Shown: positions 1 to 6,775 of the stretch, in pieces
Position numbering within the stretch: position 1 is the first letter of the stretch
Layout of the letters: each line of letters begins with the position of its first letter
From: Chloroflexota bacterium
GTDB lineage: Bacteria; Chloroflexota; Anaerolineae; Aggregatilineales; Phototrophicaceae
DNA: 11,107 bases
Direction of reading: 5' to 3'
NCBI GenBank assembly: GCA_003242205.1
Contig: QGUR01000142.1
Location: forward strand, 1 to 11,107
The notes under the pieces: model-generated
What the model was told of the DNA's origin: nothing
The model's database searches: none
Seen by the model: only the letters and a program-made list of their open reading frames with translations
Made by a program: the position numbers and the translations under genes

Positions 1-1
1 C

Positions 2-205
2 AGCAATTCCGGGCAGGGGCTGATTTCGCATTTGCATGCCTCCCCGCCGGACGCGCCGGAACGCGTGGCGGATGCGCTGGCGCGCATTCTGGCCAAAACA
101 CCGGACGAACGCTTTGCGAGCGCAGATGACTTTTTCCGGGCGCTGGACGAACCGCCGCTTCCGCCACAGCCGGACGATATATTTCTTTTCTCGGAAGTCG
201 AGTGA
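2..205 (+). CDS. Ser/Thr protein kinase, C-terminal end (partial)
   Basis: The frame is open from base 2 to a TGA at 203-205 and gives 67 residues of a protein whose start lies outside the window. The stretch LARILAKTPDERFASADDF is the typical last helix of a Hanks-type Ser/Thr kinase domain, where an alanine or leucine helix leads to K-x-P-x-x-R-F and then a phenylalanine-rich tail. A short proline-rich and acidic tail follows (PPLPPQPDD) and the protein stops, so this part has no membrane segment. The catalytic lobe is not visible, so activity cannot be judged. The stop overlaps the GTG of the next gene (GTGA), which suggests translational coupling with the membrane-anchored propeller protein. 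The kinase assignment rests on this one C-terminal signature. Confidence 0.72.
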   Translation, partial: SNSGQGLISHLHASPPDAPERVADALARILAKTPDERFASADDFFRALDEPPLPPQPDDIFLFSEVE

Positions 206-1167
206 CCGGAAGCGACCGGCGGCTGCCGGACCGAACGACTTTTACCCCCATGTCCGTGTATGTCCTCCGGATCACGAGTGGTCTGGCGGGACTGAGCGCG
301 ACGCTATGTGCGCTGGCCATCATTCTGGCGCACGGGCTGAAGCTGGGCGCAGGCGACCTGCTGTTTGAGACGAACCGCGCGGGCAACTGGGATATCGTCT
401 GGCTCGATGTTGCGACCGGGCGAACGATCGCGCTGATGGACGGCGCGCATGATGAAAACGGGCCGAGCTGGTCTTTCGATGGGCAGTGGATCGCTTTTTC
501 GGCGGACGTGGAGCGCGACCTGCTGCCAGAAATTTATGTGATGGACGTGAGCGGGCGCGACGTGCGCCTTGTCGTCGGCGATAATGGCAGCAATCGTCGC
601 CCGGCCTGGACTCCCGACAATCGCTCGATCATCTTCATGCGTAATTACCGCCGCATCCGCCAGATCGAGCTTGAAACCGGCTTTGAGGAGGAGATCGCCA
701 GTGGCTTTAGCCCGGTGTGGTCACCGGATGGCCGTTATCTCGCCTTTTACGACGATCCTGACGGGCGTTTGAACAACGATATTTTTGTGTTCGACCGGCT
801 GACAGGGCGGCTGTATAACGTGACGGCGTATCCGGGCAGCGACTGGTCCCCGGCGTGGTCGCCGGATGGCGCGTGGCTGGCCTTTGCTTCGCGGCGCGAC
901 GGCAGCACGGATATCTATCTGCTGGATGCCGGTTGCCTTGCCTCGGATGCGGGCATCGCATCGTGCCGGTCCTCGGTCCGGCGGCTAACGACGCACCCGG
1001 GCAGCGATTATGACCCGGCGTGGTCGCCGGATGGCGCGCGCCTGGCCTATGTGTCCGAGCAGGCGGGACAGTTCCAGCTTCGCGTGATCGACGCTGACGG
1101 TTCGAACGACCGGCTGTTATTTGCCGGGCCGGGAATCAACCAGTATCCGCGCTGGCGGCCCCGGTAG
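202..1167 (+). CDS. Membrane-anchored PD40/TolB-like beta-propeller protein
   Basis: A 321-residue protein with one N-terminal hydrophobic segment (about residues 21-45), probably a signal anchor, followed by a propeller that would lie outside the cytoplasm. PD40-type repeats of the form W-S/T-P-D-G-x-x-x-A-F are seen near residues 90, 136, 173, 219 and 274. The C-terminal PRWRPR, together with the N-terminal strands DLLFETN and IVWLDVATG, would close a sixth blade. Two cysteines (C245, C255) sit in an insertion between blades and could pair. No catalytic motif is visible, so a binding or sensor role is likely. The GTG at 202 overlaps the kinase stop and has a weak upstream GGAAG. An in-frame ATG at 250 has no obvious ribosome site but would still keep the membrane segment. 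Blades 4 and 5 share 25 identical bases (849-873 and 1014-1038), a sign of recent internal duplication. Confidence 0.85.
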   Translation: MTGSDRRLPDRTTFTPMSVYVLRITSGLAGLSATLCALAIILAHGLKLGAGDLLFETNRAGNWDIVWLDVATGRTIALMDGAHDENGPSWSFDGQWIAFSADVERDLLPEIYVMDVSGRDVRLVVGDNGSNRRPAWTPDNRSIIFMRNYRRIRQIELETGFEEEIASGFSPVWSPDGRYLAFYDDPDGRLNNDIFVFDRLTGRLYNVTAYPGSDWSPAWSPDGAWLAFASRRDGSTDIYLLDAGCLASDAGIASCRSSVRRLTTHPGSDYDPAWSPDGARLAYVSEQAGQFQLRVIDADGSNDRLLFAGPGINQYPRWRPR

Positions 1168-1173
1168 CTTATC

Positions 1174-1197
1174 AAAAAAACGCCGCCCAGGGCGGGC
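1174..1197 (-). terminator. Intrinsic terminator of the leftward operon
   Basis: Read on the minus strand this is a GC hairpin (5-bp stem CCGCC/GGCGG, loop CTG) followed by CG and seven T residues. It lies about 95 bases past the stop of the glycoside hydrolase gene and fits the end of the leftward transcript. On the plus strand the hairpin is preceded by A residues and has no following T run, so it would not serve the propeller gene in that direction. Confidence 0.7.
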
Positions 1198-1272
1198 AGC
1201 GGGTTTGCAGTTGTTTGCAACCAGACAACACGGACGCCTATCACCGGCGGCCGTGCAGTGCCTCGATGTGGC

Positions 1273-1292
1273 AGCGGCGCAAAACCGCCGCT
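1273..1292 (-). other. Small hairpin at the end of the GH5-like gene
   Basis: A perfect 7-bp inverted repeat (AGCGGCG/CGCCGCT) with a 6-base A-rich loop touches the last base of the hydrolase stop codon. There is no T tract on either side, so it is not a terminator by itself. It may protect the 3' end of the transcript or be chance in GC-rich DNA. Confidence 0.35.
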
Positions 1293-2512
1293 CAACTGTT
1301 GAGGAAGGTCTGGTAGAGGCGCACGGTGTGCTTTTCGGGAGCCTGATAAAACTCGTCTGCCGAAATATCGAGCGTGACGCGGCGAGACGGGTTCTCGTTC
1401 ACGGTGGGCTGCGTGGCTGCAAACCGGCGAATGACCTCGGCGTGCGGTTTCAGCGTTCCGTCGGGCCGAACGAGGCCGAAGAAGCGCTCGTGTTTCGACT
1501 CGTCGCAGGGCGGCTTGTCCCATAACTCCGGCACATAATCGGCGTAGCACCACAGCATCGCGCCGGTTGCGCCGACATCTACCAGCCGGGGCAGGACGGC
1601 TTCGATATAGGCAGCGAAATCCTCTTCCGACGCCATGAATTGCTCTCGTGGCTTGCCGTAAGCGGTCCAGCGCCAGGTCTGGGAAGGCTCGCCCGGCCCG
1701 ACCGTGCAGCCGCCGAATTCCTCCATCAGCGTTGGCTTGCCGCACAGCGCCGTCACGAGCGCGCAGGTATAGGGCACAAGGTCGGGATCGAGCGGGTCGC
1801 GCGCCCATGGCAGGTACATCGGATAGGAATGCATAACGGCGACATCGGTTTCCGCGAACACCTGATCCACGCGCAGGCCGTTGTTCTCCAGCAGGCTGGC
1901 GCTGTGCAGCCCGCATGTCACCGGATGCGCCGGGTCAAGCTGCTTGATGCGCTGCGTCATCTCGCGCACCCAGGCGCGACCGGTCGCGTCGTCCGGCGGG
2001 TGGGCGAACAGGTCCGGTTCGTTGCCGAGATTCCACATCCACAGGCCCGGATGTTCGCGGAAACGCCCGACTACCGTATCAAGCAGCAGGCGCGAGGCAT
2101 CCAGCGCCTGCGGATCGGTGAACATGTTGCGATAGCTGCTTGCCGTCACTTTGCCGCGGCTCACCACCTGTCGCACATGCGGCGACGGTTTCGGCGCGCT
2201 GGCGTCCAACAGCCAGTGCGGAGCCCAGTTTGGCCCGCTCATATGGCCGGTGAAAAACGTGACGTCCAGCCCCAGACCGCGCTCGGCGGCAGCGTCAAAT
2301 ACCTGCTCCAAATGATCGAGCGCTTCGGACGACACGCTGTCCGGCTGAGGCTGAAAATCGTCCCACAGGAGGAAAATGCGGACGACCTGCAGGCCCAGAT
2401 CGCGGATTACATCGAATTCTTCGCGTACTTCGCCCGCGTCGAAGTTCGACCACCAGTACATCGCCTTGCGTCGCGGCCAGTAGTTGACGCCTAACACAAA
2501 CGGTTCAGGCAC
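1292..2512 (-). CDS. Cytoplasmic GH5-like (clan GH-A) glycoside hydrolase
   Basis: A 406-residue protein with the marks of a clan GH-A (beta/alpha)8 retaining glycosidase, most like GH5 cellulase/mannanase-type enzymes. WNLGNEPD (residues 160-167) carries the predicted acid/base E165. LMEEFGG (262-268) carries the predicted nucleophile E265. HSYP (228-231) and MLWCY (319-323) are further barrel-strand motifs usual in such active sites. The N-terminal GVNYWPRRKAMYWW and RIFLLWDDFQP fit the first strands of the barrel. There is no signal peptide or binding module, so it probably acts on short imported oligosaccharides. The GTG start is supported by GGAAGGG six bases upstream. It is the last gene of the importer string, 116 bp after the second ATPase gene. 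The substrate cannot be read from the sequence; beta-glucan or mannan oligosaccharides are the main options. Confidence 0.85.
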   Translation of the reverse strand: MPEPFVLGVNYWPRRKAMYWWSNFDAGEVREEFDVIRDLGLQVVRIFLLWDDFQPQPDSVSSEALDHLEQVFDAAAERGLGLDVTFFTGHMSGPNWAPHWLLDASAPKPSPHVRQVVSRGKVTASSYRNMFTDPQALDASRLLLDTVVGRFREHPGLWMWNLGNEPDLFAHPPDDATGRAWVREMTQRIKQLDPAHPVTCGLHSASLLENNGLRVDQVFAETDVAVMHSYPMYLPWARDPLDPDLVPYTCALVTALCGKPTLMEEFGGCTVGPGEPSQTWRWTAYGKPREQFMASEEDFAAYIEAVLPRLVDVGATGAMLWCYADYVPELWDKPPCDESKHERFFGLVRPDGTLKPHAEVIRRFAATQPTVNENPSRRVTLDISADEFYQAPEKHTVRLYQTFLNS

Positions 2513-2537
2513 GTTTTACCCTTCCGGTTCTGATATT

Positions 2538-2620
2538 GCCCGGCTACTTATCGTGATGGCGACCGAACATTTGCCGTTAAAGACCGCCATCTGAGGCTGG
2601 CGTTCATTCCGTAGCCGGGC
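2538..2620. repeat. Nested inverted repeat in the spacer before the GH5-like gene
   Basis: A perfect 10-bp inverted repeat (GCCCGGCTAC at 2538-2547, GTAGCCGGGC at 2611-2620) encloses a perfect 7-bp inverted repeat (GATGGCG at 2555-2561, CGCCATC at 2585-2591), with a weaker AAC/GTT pair inside. It lies between the ATPase stop and the hydrolase start, on the leftward transcript. No T tract follows the outer stem, so it is not a simple intrinsic terminator. It could be an mRNA processing or stability structure, an attenuator, or a small palindromic genomic repeat. Confidence 0.55.
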
Positions 2621-2628
2621 GTCTCGAT

Positions 2629-3654
2629 TCAGCTTTCAGCAGCAACCGTCTCGCGCTCGGCTACATCCTCATACAGATAGCAGCGCGTCCAGCGGTTGGC
2701 GGACAGTTGCGTTACGCCCGGCATTTCCCGCCGGCAGATGTCCATCACGTGCTTGCAGCGCGGCGCGAACGGGCAGCCTACACCTACCTGCGTCAGATCG
2801 GGTACTTCGCCGCGGTCCTCGGTCACGCCTGTGCGGAGGCCCTTTTCGGGGTTTGGCACGGCGGACAGCAAAAGCTGCGTGTAAGGGTGCTTCGGGTTCT
2901 GGATCACCTGCTCGCTTTCGCCGCCTTCGACGATGCGCCCGGCATACATAACCAGCGTTTCGTCGGCAAAATAGCGCGCGCTGGCGATGTCGTGCGTCAC
3001 ATACAGGAAAGCGATATTCTGCTCGTCGCGTAGCTTCGCCATCAGGTTGAGGATGCCCAGACGAATCGAGACGTCGAGCATGGAAACCGGCTCGTCGGCC
3101 AGAATGACGCGCGGCTCTACGGCGAGCGCGCGCGCAATCGCGACGCGCTGGCGCTGGCCACCGCTTAACTGGTGCGGGAACTTGTCCGCGAATTCCTCGA
3201 CCGGCGTGAGCGCCACGCGTTCCAGCAGTTCGTTAACCTGTTCTCTCAGTTTGCCGCGTTTGGCCTTGCCGTGAATCAGAAGCGGGCGTTCCAGATGAGC
3301 GCGTATCCGCCGCACGGGATTGAGCGAGCTGAACGGATCCTGAAAGATCATCTGCACGTGGCTGCGATATTCGAGCAACGCCTTGCGCCCTTTGTCGCCC
3401 AGAATATTGCGGCCTTCGTACAGGATCTCGCCGCTGGTCGGTTCATACAGGCGCACCAGCATACGCGCAATCGTGCTTTTGCCACTACCGCTTTCGCCAA
3501 CGAGCGCCGTCACGCGGCCCGGATACAGCTTCAGATTGGCGTCCTGAACCGCGCGGACGGTATACCGGCGTAGCGCCGTGCCGGTCACAAAGTGTTTTGT
3601 CAGGCCGCGCGCTTCCAGCAGCGGCTGGGGGGCGTCGTTAATTCTGCTGCTCAT
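2629..3654 (-). CDS. Dpp/Opp-type ABC transporter ATP-binding protein (DppF/OppF class)
   Basis: A 341-residue ATPase that would power the importer at the inner face of the membrane, pairing with the ATPase encoded just upstream. Visible motifs are Walker A GESGSGKST (53-61), Q-loop Q105, signature LSGGQ (163-167), Walker B VILADEP with catalytic E188, and switch H221. The C-terminal region has the oligopeptide-transporter motif CPFAPRC with cysteines C294, C300, C307 and C325, the spacing that carries a [4Fe-4S] cluster in some characterised Dpp/Opp ATPases. The ATG at 3654 is chosen because GAGGAGG lies six bases before it; an in-frame TTG at 3672 lies upstream of that site and has no such support. 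The gene overlaps the previous one by 17 bp, so translation is probably coupled. Family membership does not fix the substrate. Confidence 0.93.
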   Translation of the reverse strand: MSSRINDAPQPLLEARGLTKHFVTGTALRRYTVRAVQDANLKLYPGRVTALVGESGSGKSTIARMLVRLYEPTSGEILYEGRNILGDKGRKALLEYRSHVQMIFQDPFSSLNPVRRIRAHLERPLLIHGKAKRGKLREQVNELLERVALTPVEEFADKFPHQLSGGQRQRVAIARALAVEPRVILADEPVSMLDVSIRLGILNLMAKLRDEQNIAFLYVTHDIASARYFADETLVMYAGRIVEGGESEQVIQNPKHPYTQLLLSAVPNPEKGLRTGVTEDRGEVPDLTQVGVGCPFAPRCKHVMDICRREMPGVTQLSANRWTRCYLYEDVAERETVAAES

Positions 3655-4678
3655 CGGCAACCTCCTCGGCAACCAGGTGGCAGGCCGCCATGCGATTCGG
3701 GCCTATGGCCAGCAGTTGCGGACTGATCTGCTCGCAGACGCCCTCGATTTTCACCGGGCAGCGCGGATGGAACCGGCAGCCTGAGGGCGGGCTGACCAGA
3801 TCGGGCGGAGAGCCGGGGATTCCCATCAGCGTCTGGCGAGGGCCGGAAATTGTCGGGAAGGAATTCATCAGTCGTTCGGTATATGGATGCTTGGGCGCGG
3901 CGAAGATCTCCGCTGCCGGGGCGATTTCGACGATTTTGCCGGCATACATGATGCCGATGCGATCCGAAAATTCGACCAGCAACGACAGGTCGTGCGTGAT
4001 GAACAGGATCGAGAAACCGAAACGCTCGCGCAGGCTCTGAATTTCCTGAATGATCTGCTTCTGTACCACGACATCGAGCGCCGTCGTCGGCTCGTCCATG
4101 ATGATCAGTTCCGGGTTCAGGGCGAGCGCAATCGCGATGACGACACGTTGGCGCATGCCGCCGCTTAACTGGTGCGGGTAGCTGTTGATGCGGTTCGGGT
4201 CAATGCCGACCACCTGTAGCAGCTCGCGGGCGCGCTCCGTTGCTTCCTTTTTGCTCACCTGCCGGTGCGTGCGAATGACGTCGGTGATCTGCTCGCGGAT
4301 GGACAGCACCGGATTGAGGGAGTTCATGGCGCTTTGCAACACAATCGCCACGTGTTCCCAACGGAAGCCGCGCAGTTCATCCTCTTCCATTTCCAGAATG
4401 TCCTGCCCGGCGAACTTGATTTCTCCGCCGACGATATAGGCGGGAGGCTTCAGCAGCCGGGTGATCGCGTGGGCTATCGTTGATTTGCCGCAGCCGGACT
4501 CGCCTGCCAGACCGACCACCTCGTTGGGATAGATGTCAAACGATACGTCGTCGACCGCGCGCACGGTGCCGCGCCGGGTCCAGTATTCCACTTCGAGATT
4601 ACGGACTTCCAGAAGCGGGCGGTCGAGCGCGTGCGAGCGAGTTTTCTGAATGCTCTGGGTCGTAAAAATGCTGCTCAT
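3638..4678 (-). CDS. Dpp/Opp-type ABC transporter ATP-binding protein (DppD/OppD class)
   Basis: A 346-residue ATPase, the first of two in the operon. It shows Walker A GESGCGKST (59-67), Q-loop Q115, signature LSGGM (171-175), Walker B LIIMDEP with E196, and switch H229. The C-terminal oligopeptide-transporter extension has four cysteines (C301, C307, C315, C333) spaced like the Fe-S site of Dpp/Opp ATPases. In the signature the usual final Q is M, a variation common in DppD-class proteins. The ATG at 4678 overlaps the permease stop in an ATGA junction, with AGAGAGG about eight bases upstream. With the partner ATPase it should form the nucleotide-binding heterodimer under the two permeases. 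Confidence 0.93.
   Translation of the reverse strand: MSSIFTTQSIQKTRSHALDRPLLEVRNLEVEYWTRRGTVRAVDDVSFDIYPNEVVGLAGESGCGKSTIAHAITRLLKPPAYIVGGEIKFAGQDILEMEEDELRGFRWEHVAIVLQSAMNSLNPVLSIREQITDVIRTHRQVSKKEATERARELLQVVGIDPNRINSYPHQLSGGMRQRVVIAIALALNPELIIMDEPTTALDVVVQKQIIQEIQSLRERFGFSILFITHDLSLLVEFSDRIGIMYAGKIVEIAPAAEIFAAPKHPYTERLMNSFPTISGPRQTLMGIPGSPPDLVSPPSGCRFHPRCPVKIEGVCEQISPQLLAIGPNRMAACHLVAEEVADEQQN
3661..3667 (-). promoter_or_regulatory. Ribosome binding site fixing the second ATPase start
   Basis: GAGGAGG on the minus strand, six bases before the ATG at 3654 and inside the end of the preceding ATPase gene. It favours 3654 over the in-frame TTG at 3672 and suggests translational coupling across the 17-bp gene overlap. 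Confidence 0.8.
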
Positions 4679-5676
4679 GCCGATAGCCTCTCTTCGGTGC
4701 GCCGGGCAGCTTTGCGCTTCTTAACAGGGGTAGGCGACAGACCGGCTTCGGTACGCAGCCGCGGATTGGTGATTTCGTCGATGCCGTAGTTGATGAGCGT
4801 CAGGCTAAAGCCAACCAGCGCGATGCAGACACCGGGCGGGATGAATGTCCACCACGCGTTCGTCAACAGGGCGGCGTTGTTCTGCGCCCAGAAGAGGATC
4901 GTGCCCCATGTCACCATGTTCGGGTTGCCAAGGCCGATGAATTCGAGCGCGGCCTGCGTCAGCACCGCGTACAGCACTGCGCCGATCCAGCTTGAAACGA
5001 CCAGCGAGGTCATGTTCGGCAGGATTTCGAACAGGATGATGCGCCACGCCGGTTCGCCGACAACCCGCGCGGCGGCGACGAAGTCGGCATTGCGTAGGAC
5101 CAGCGTCTGCGACCGAAGGACACGAGCGCCGTATGCCCAGCTAACGAGGCTGAGCACGAGCACAATCGTCTCCGGACCGGGGCGTTCGATCCAGCGCGAT
5201 ACGACGATAATCAGGGGCAGGCTTGGAATGATGAGGGCGACATTGGTAATCAGCGATAGCACTTCGTCTACCCAGCCACCGAGATAACCGGCAGTCAGCC
5301 CCATGACAATCGCGATGACCATCACCACCGTGCCGGTCAGAAAGCCGACGGTGAGCGATGTTCTGGTCCCGTGGACGATCTGTGCGAACACGTCCTGTCC
5401 CTGACGGGTGGTTCCGAGGAGATGCTCGGCGCTTGGCGCTTCGTGCGGGCGTCCGATCATACGCGTCGGATTGACCGGCGCGATCACCGGCGCAAAAATG
5501 CCGATCAGCACGAACGCGGTGAGAATGCTCACGCCGAGGGCGGCCTTGCGGTTCCGCAGAATGCCGCGCAGCCATGCCGGGAAGATGGCTCCCAGAATGC
5601 GGCCCGGCAGGTTGATCGGACGCGATTGCAGCGGGATCGCCGGGCTTGTGCTTTTGGTTGTTTCCGTGCGTTCCAT
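4675..5676 (-). CDS. Dpp/Opp-type ABC transporter permease (DppC/OppC class)
   Basis: A 333-residue inner membrane permease. After a polar N-terminal tail there is a first membrane helix (about 47-68), then the DppC-class motif HLLGTTRQGQDVFAQI (85-100) and further hydrophobic segments between about 105 and 300. The cytoplasmic EAA loop is seen at about 201-220 (AAARVVGEPAWR, then EILPN) and should contact an ATPase. The C-terminus is a basic tail (KKRKAARR). The ATG at 5676 has AGAGGGA seven bases upstream. It begins 12 bp after the other permease gene ends, and its stop overlaps the next ATG by 4 bp. It should pair with the DppB-class permease to form the pore. Confidence 0.93.
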   Translation of the reverse strand: MERTETTKSTSPAIPLQSRPINLPGRILGAIFPAWLRGILRNRKAALGVSILTAFVLIGIFAPVIAPVNPTRMIGRPHEAPSAEHLLGTTRQGQDVFAQIVHGTRTSLTVGFLTGTVVMVIAIVMGLTAGYLGGWVDEVLSLITNVALIIPSLPLIIVVSRWIERPGPETIVLVLSLVSWAYGARVLRSQTLVLRNADFVAAARVVGEPAWRIILFEILPNMTSLVVSSWIGAVLYAVLTQAALEFIGLGNPNMVTWGTILFWAQNNAALLTNAWWTFIPPGVCIALVGFSLTLINYGIDEITNPRLRTEAGLSPTPVKKRKAARRTEERLSA

Positions 5677-5688
5677 AAGACGGTCCCT

Positions 5689-6663
5689 CTAGCGCGCGCG
5701 CGGGTCGAGCATGACATAAGCCATGTCGGCGATCAGGTTTGCGACCAGCACTGCGACGGTGATGATAAGGAAGATACCCTGCATCAGCGGATAATCGCGA
5801 GTATTCACAGCGTTGAGCAGCGTGAAGCCCATGCCGGGATAAGAAAAGACGATTTCGGTGAGCAGCGCGCCGCCGAGAACGAAGCCGAGCGACATGGCGA
5901 AGCCGGTCAGGCTCGGCAGGATGGCGTTGCGGGCTGCATACGTCAGCATTACACGGGTGTCAGGCAGCCCTTTGGCCTGCGCCAGTGTGATGTAGTCTTC
6001 GGCGAGTACGCCGATCATATTGTTACGCATACCCAGCAACCAGCCGCCAACCGAGGTGACGACAATCGTAATTGCCGGCAGCAACATGTGCTGGATGACG
6101 CTCATCACGTACACCGGGTCTGACCAGTCCTGAATCAGGTCGGTATCGGCTGCCTGACCAAGCGGGAACCAGCCGAGGTGCAGTGCAAAGATGTAGAGCG
6201 CCAGCATCGCCAGCCAGAAATAGGGAAACGAGTTCAGAATGCCGGTTATTGGCAGAACGATTGTGTCAACAAACCCGCCGCGCCGCCAGGCGGCGATAAC
6301 GCCCAGTAGCGTGCCGCCGGTGAAGGAAATAATTGTCGCCAGCCCGACCAGCCGCAGCGTCCATGCCAGCGCGGACCCGATCACCTGTGCAACCGGCACC
6401 GGGAAGAACGCGACTGAGATGCCGAGGTTGCCTTGCAGCAGGGAGCTCATGTATGCCGCGTATTGTTCGTGCAGCGGACCGCGGACAAAGCCGAAGGTTT
6501 GATACAGCGATTCCATGGATTCCGGGCTCAGGCGCCCCTGAAAGCGTGCAAACATGATCTGTACAGGGTCGCCGGCCATCATTCGTGGAATGAGAAAGTT
6601 AATTGTGACCGCGACCAGTAACGCGATCAGGTAGAAGCCGAGGCGGCGTAGCAGAAAACGCAT
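5689..6663 (-). CDS. Dpp/Opp-type ABC transporter permease (DppB/OppB class)
   Basis: A 324-residue inner membrane permease with the usual DppB layout. There is an N-terminal membrane helix (about 8-26), an external loop with GDPV near residue 31, then a run of hydrophobic segments from about 97 to 315. The EAA-type loop lies near 228-249 (AQAKGLPDTRVMLTYAARN). The conserved YPGMG is at 275-279 and the C-terminus is DPRAR. The length and order of motifs are normal for the family. The ATG at 6663 has GAAGGA about eight bases upstream. The gene follows the binding-protein gene after a 112-bp spacer holding a strong hairpin, a possible promoter and a 15-bp palindrome, so its expression may be set apart from that of the binding protein. 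Confidence 0.93.
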   Translation of the reverse strand: MRFLLRRLGFYLIALLVAVTINFLIPRMMAGDPVQIMFARFQGRLSPESMESLYQTFGFVRGPLHEQYAAYMSSLLQGNLGISVAFFPVPVAQVIGSALAWTLRLVGLATIISFTGGTLLGVIAAWRRGGFVDTIVLPITGILNSFPYFWLAMLALYIFALHLGWFPLGQAADTDLIQDWSDPVYVMSVIQHMLLPAITIVVTSVGGWLLGMRNNMIGVLAEDYITLAQAKGLPDTRVMLTYAARNAILPSLTGFAMSLGFVLGGALLTEIVFSYPGMGFTLLNAVNTRDYPLMQGIFLIITVAVLVANLIADMAYVMLDPRAR

Positions 6664-6678
6664 CCGAAATGTCCTTCG

Positions 6679-6693
6679 TAAAGACTGTCTTTA
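6679..6693. promoter_or_regulatory. 15-bp palindrome upstream of the first permease gene
   Basis: TAAAGACTGTCTTTA is a perfect 7+1+7 palindrome. It starts 16 bp before the permease ATG and lies four bases downstream of a TATACT on the same (minus) strand. The position is that of an operator over a transcription start, but no known regulator is assigned. It has no likeness to the LacI-type boxes at 9630 and 9875. Confidence 0.35.
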
Positions 6694-6697
6694 TCGT

Positions 6698-6726
6698 AGT
6701 ATACGCTCCACACAGGTCGGACTGAA
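6698..6726 (-). promoter_or_regulatory. Weak possible internal promoter for the permease-ATPase genes
   Basis: On the minus strand TATACT (6703-6698) is a good -10 element, 17 bases after a poor -35 (TTCAGT, 6726-6721). It lies just past the hairpin that follows the binding-protein gene. Only the -10 is convincing. Confidence 0.25.
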
Positions 6727-6733
6727 AATATGC

Positions 6734-6760
6734 CGGGCCAGCACAGTACGTGCTGGCCCG
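6734..6760 (-). terminator. Strong hairpin between binding-protein and permease genes
   Basis: A perfect 11-bp stem (CGGGCCAGCAC/GTGCTGGCCCG) with a 5-base loop lies 16 bases past the binding-protein stop codon. On the minus strand the following sequence is only partly T-rich (GCATATTTTC), so termination is probably partial, or the hairpin stabilises the upstream mRNA. Such a structure after a solute-binding-protein gene commonly raises its level over the membrane parts. On the plus strand TTTGTT follows, so weak termination of antisense transcripts is also possible. Confidence 0.6.
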
Positions 6761-6775
6761 TTTGTTCATGACAGG

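Noticed and set aside
1047..1916. A 289-codon minus-strand frame across the propeller end, terminator and hydrolase end
   Set aside because: It runs through the intrinsic terminator and two genes, and its product is arginine- and alanine-rich without motifs.
1640..2494. A 284-codon open frame on the plus strand opposite the GH5-like gene
   Set aside because: The opposite strand codes a protein with clear GH-A catalytic motifs; this frame gives a low-complexity, arginine- and alanine-rich product.
3655..3672. A TTG start six codons upstream for the second ATPase
   Set aside because: The strong GAGGAGG lies between this TTG and the ATG at 3654, which clearly serves the ATG.
5371..6123. A 250-codon plus-strand open frame across the two permease genes
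   Set aside because: It spans two well-supported membrane protein genes on the other strand, and its product is rich in H, R, D and Q with no motif.
6704..6716. Possible third LacI-type operator (TGTGGAGCG) upstream of the permease genes
   Set aside because: Only a rough left half-site is present; the right half (GTATACT) does not match the operator.
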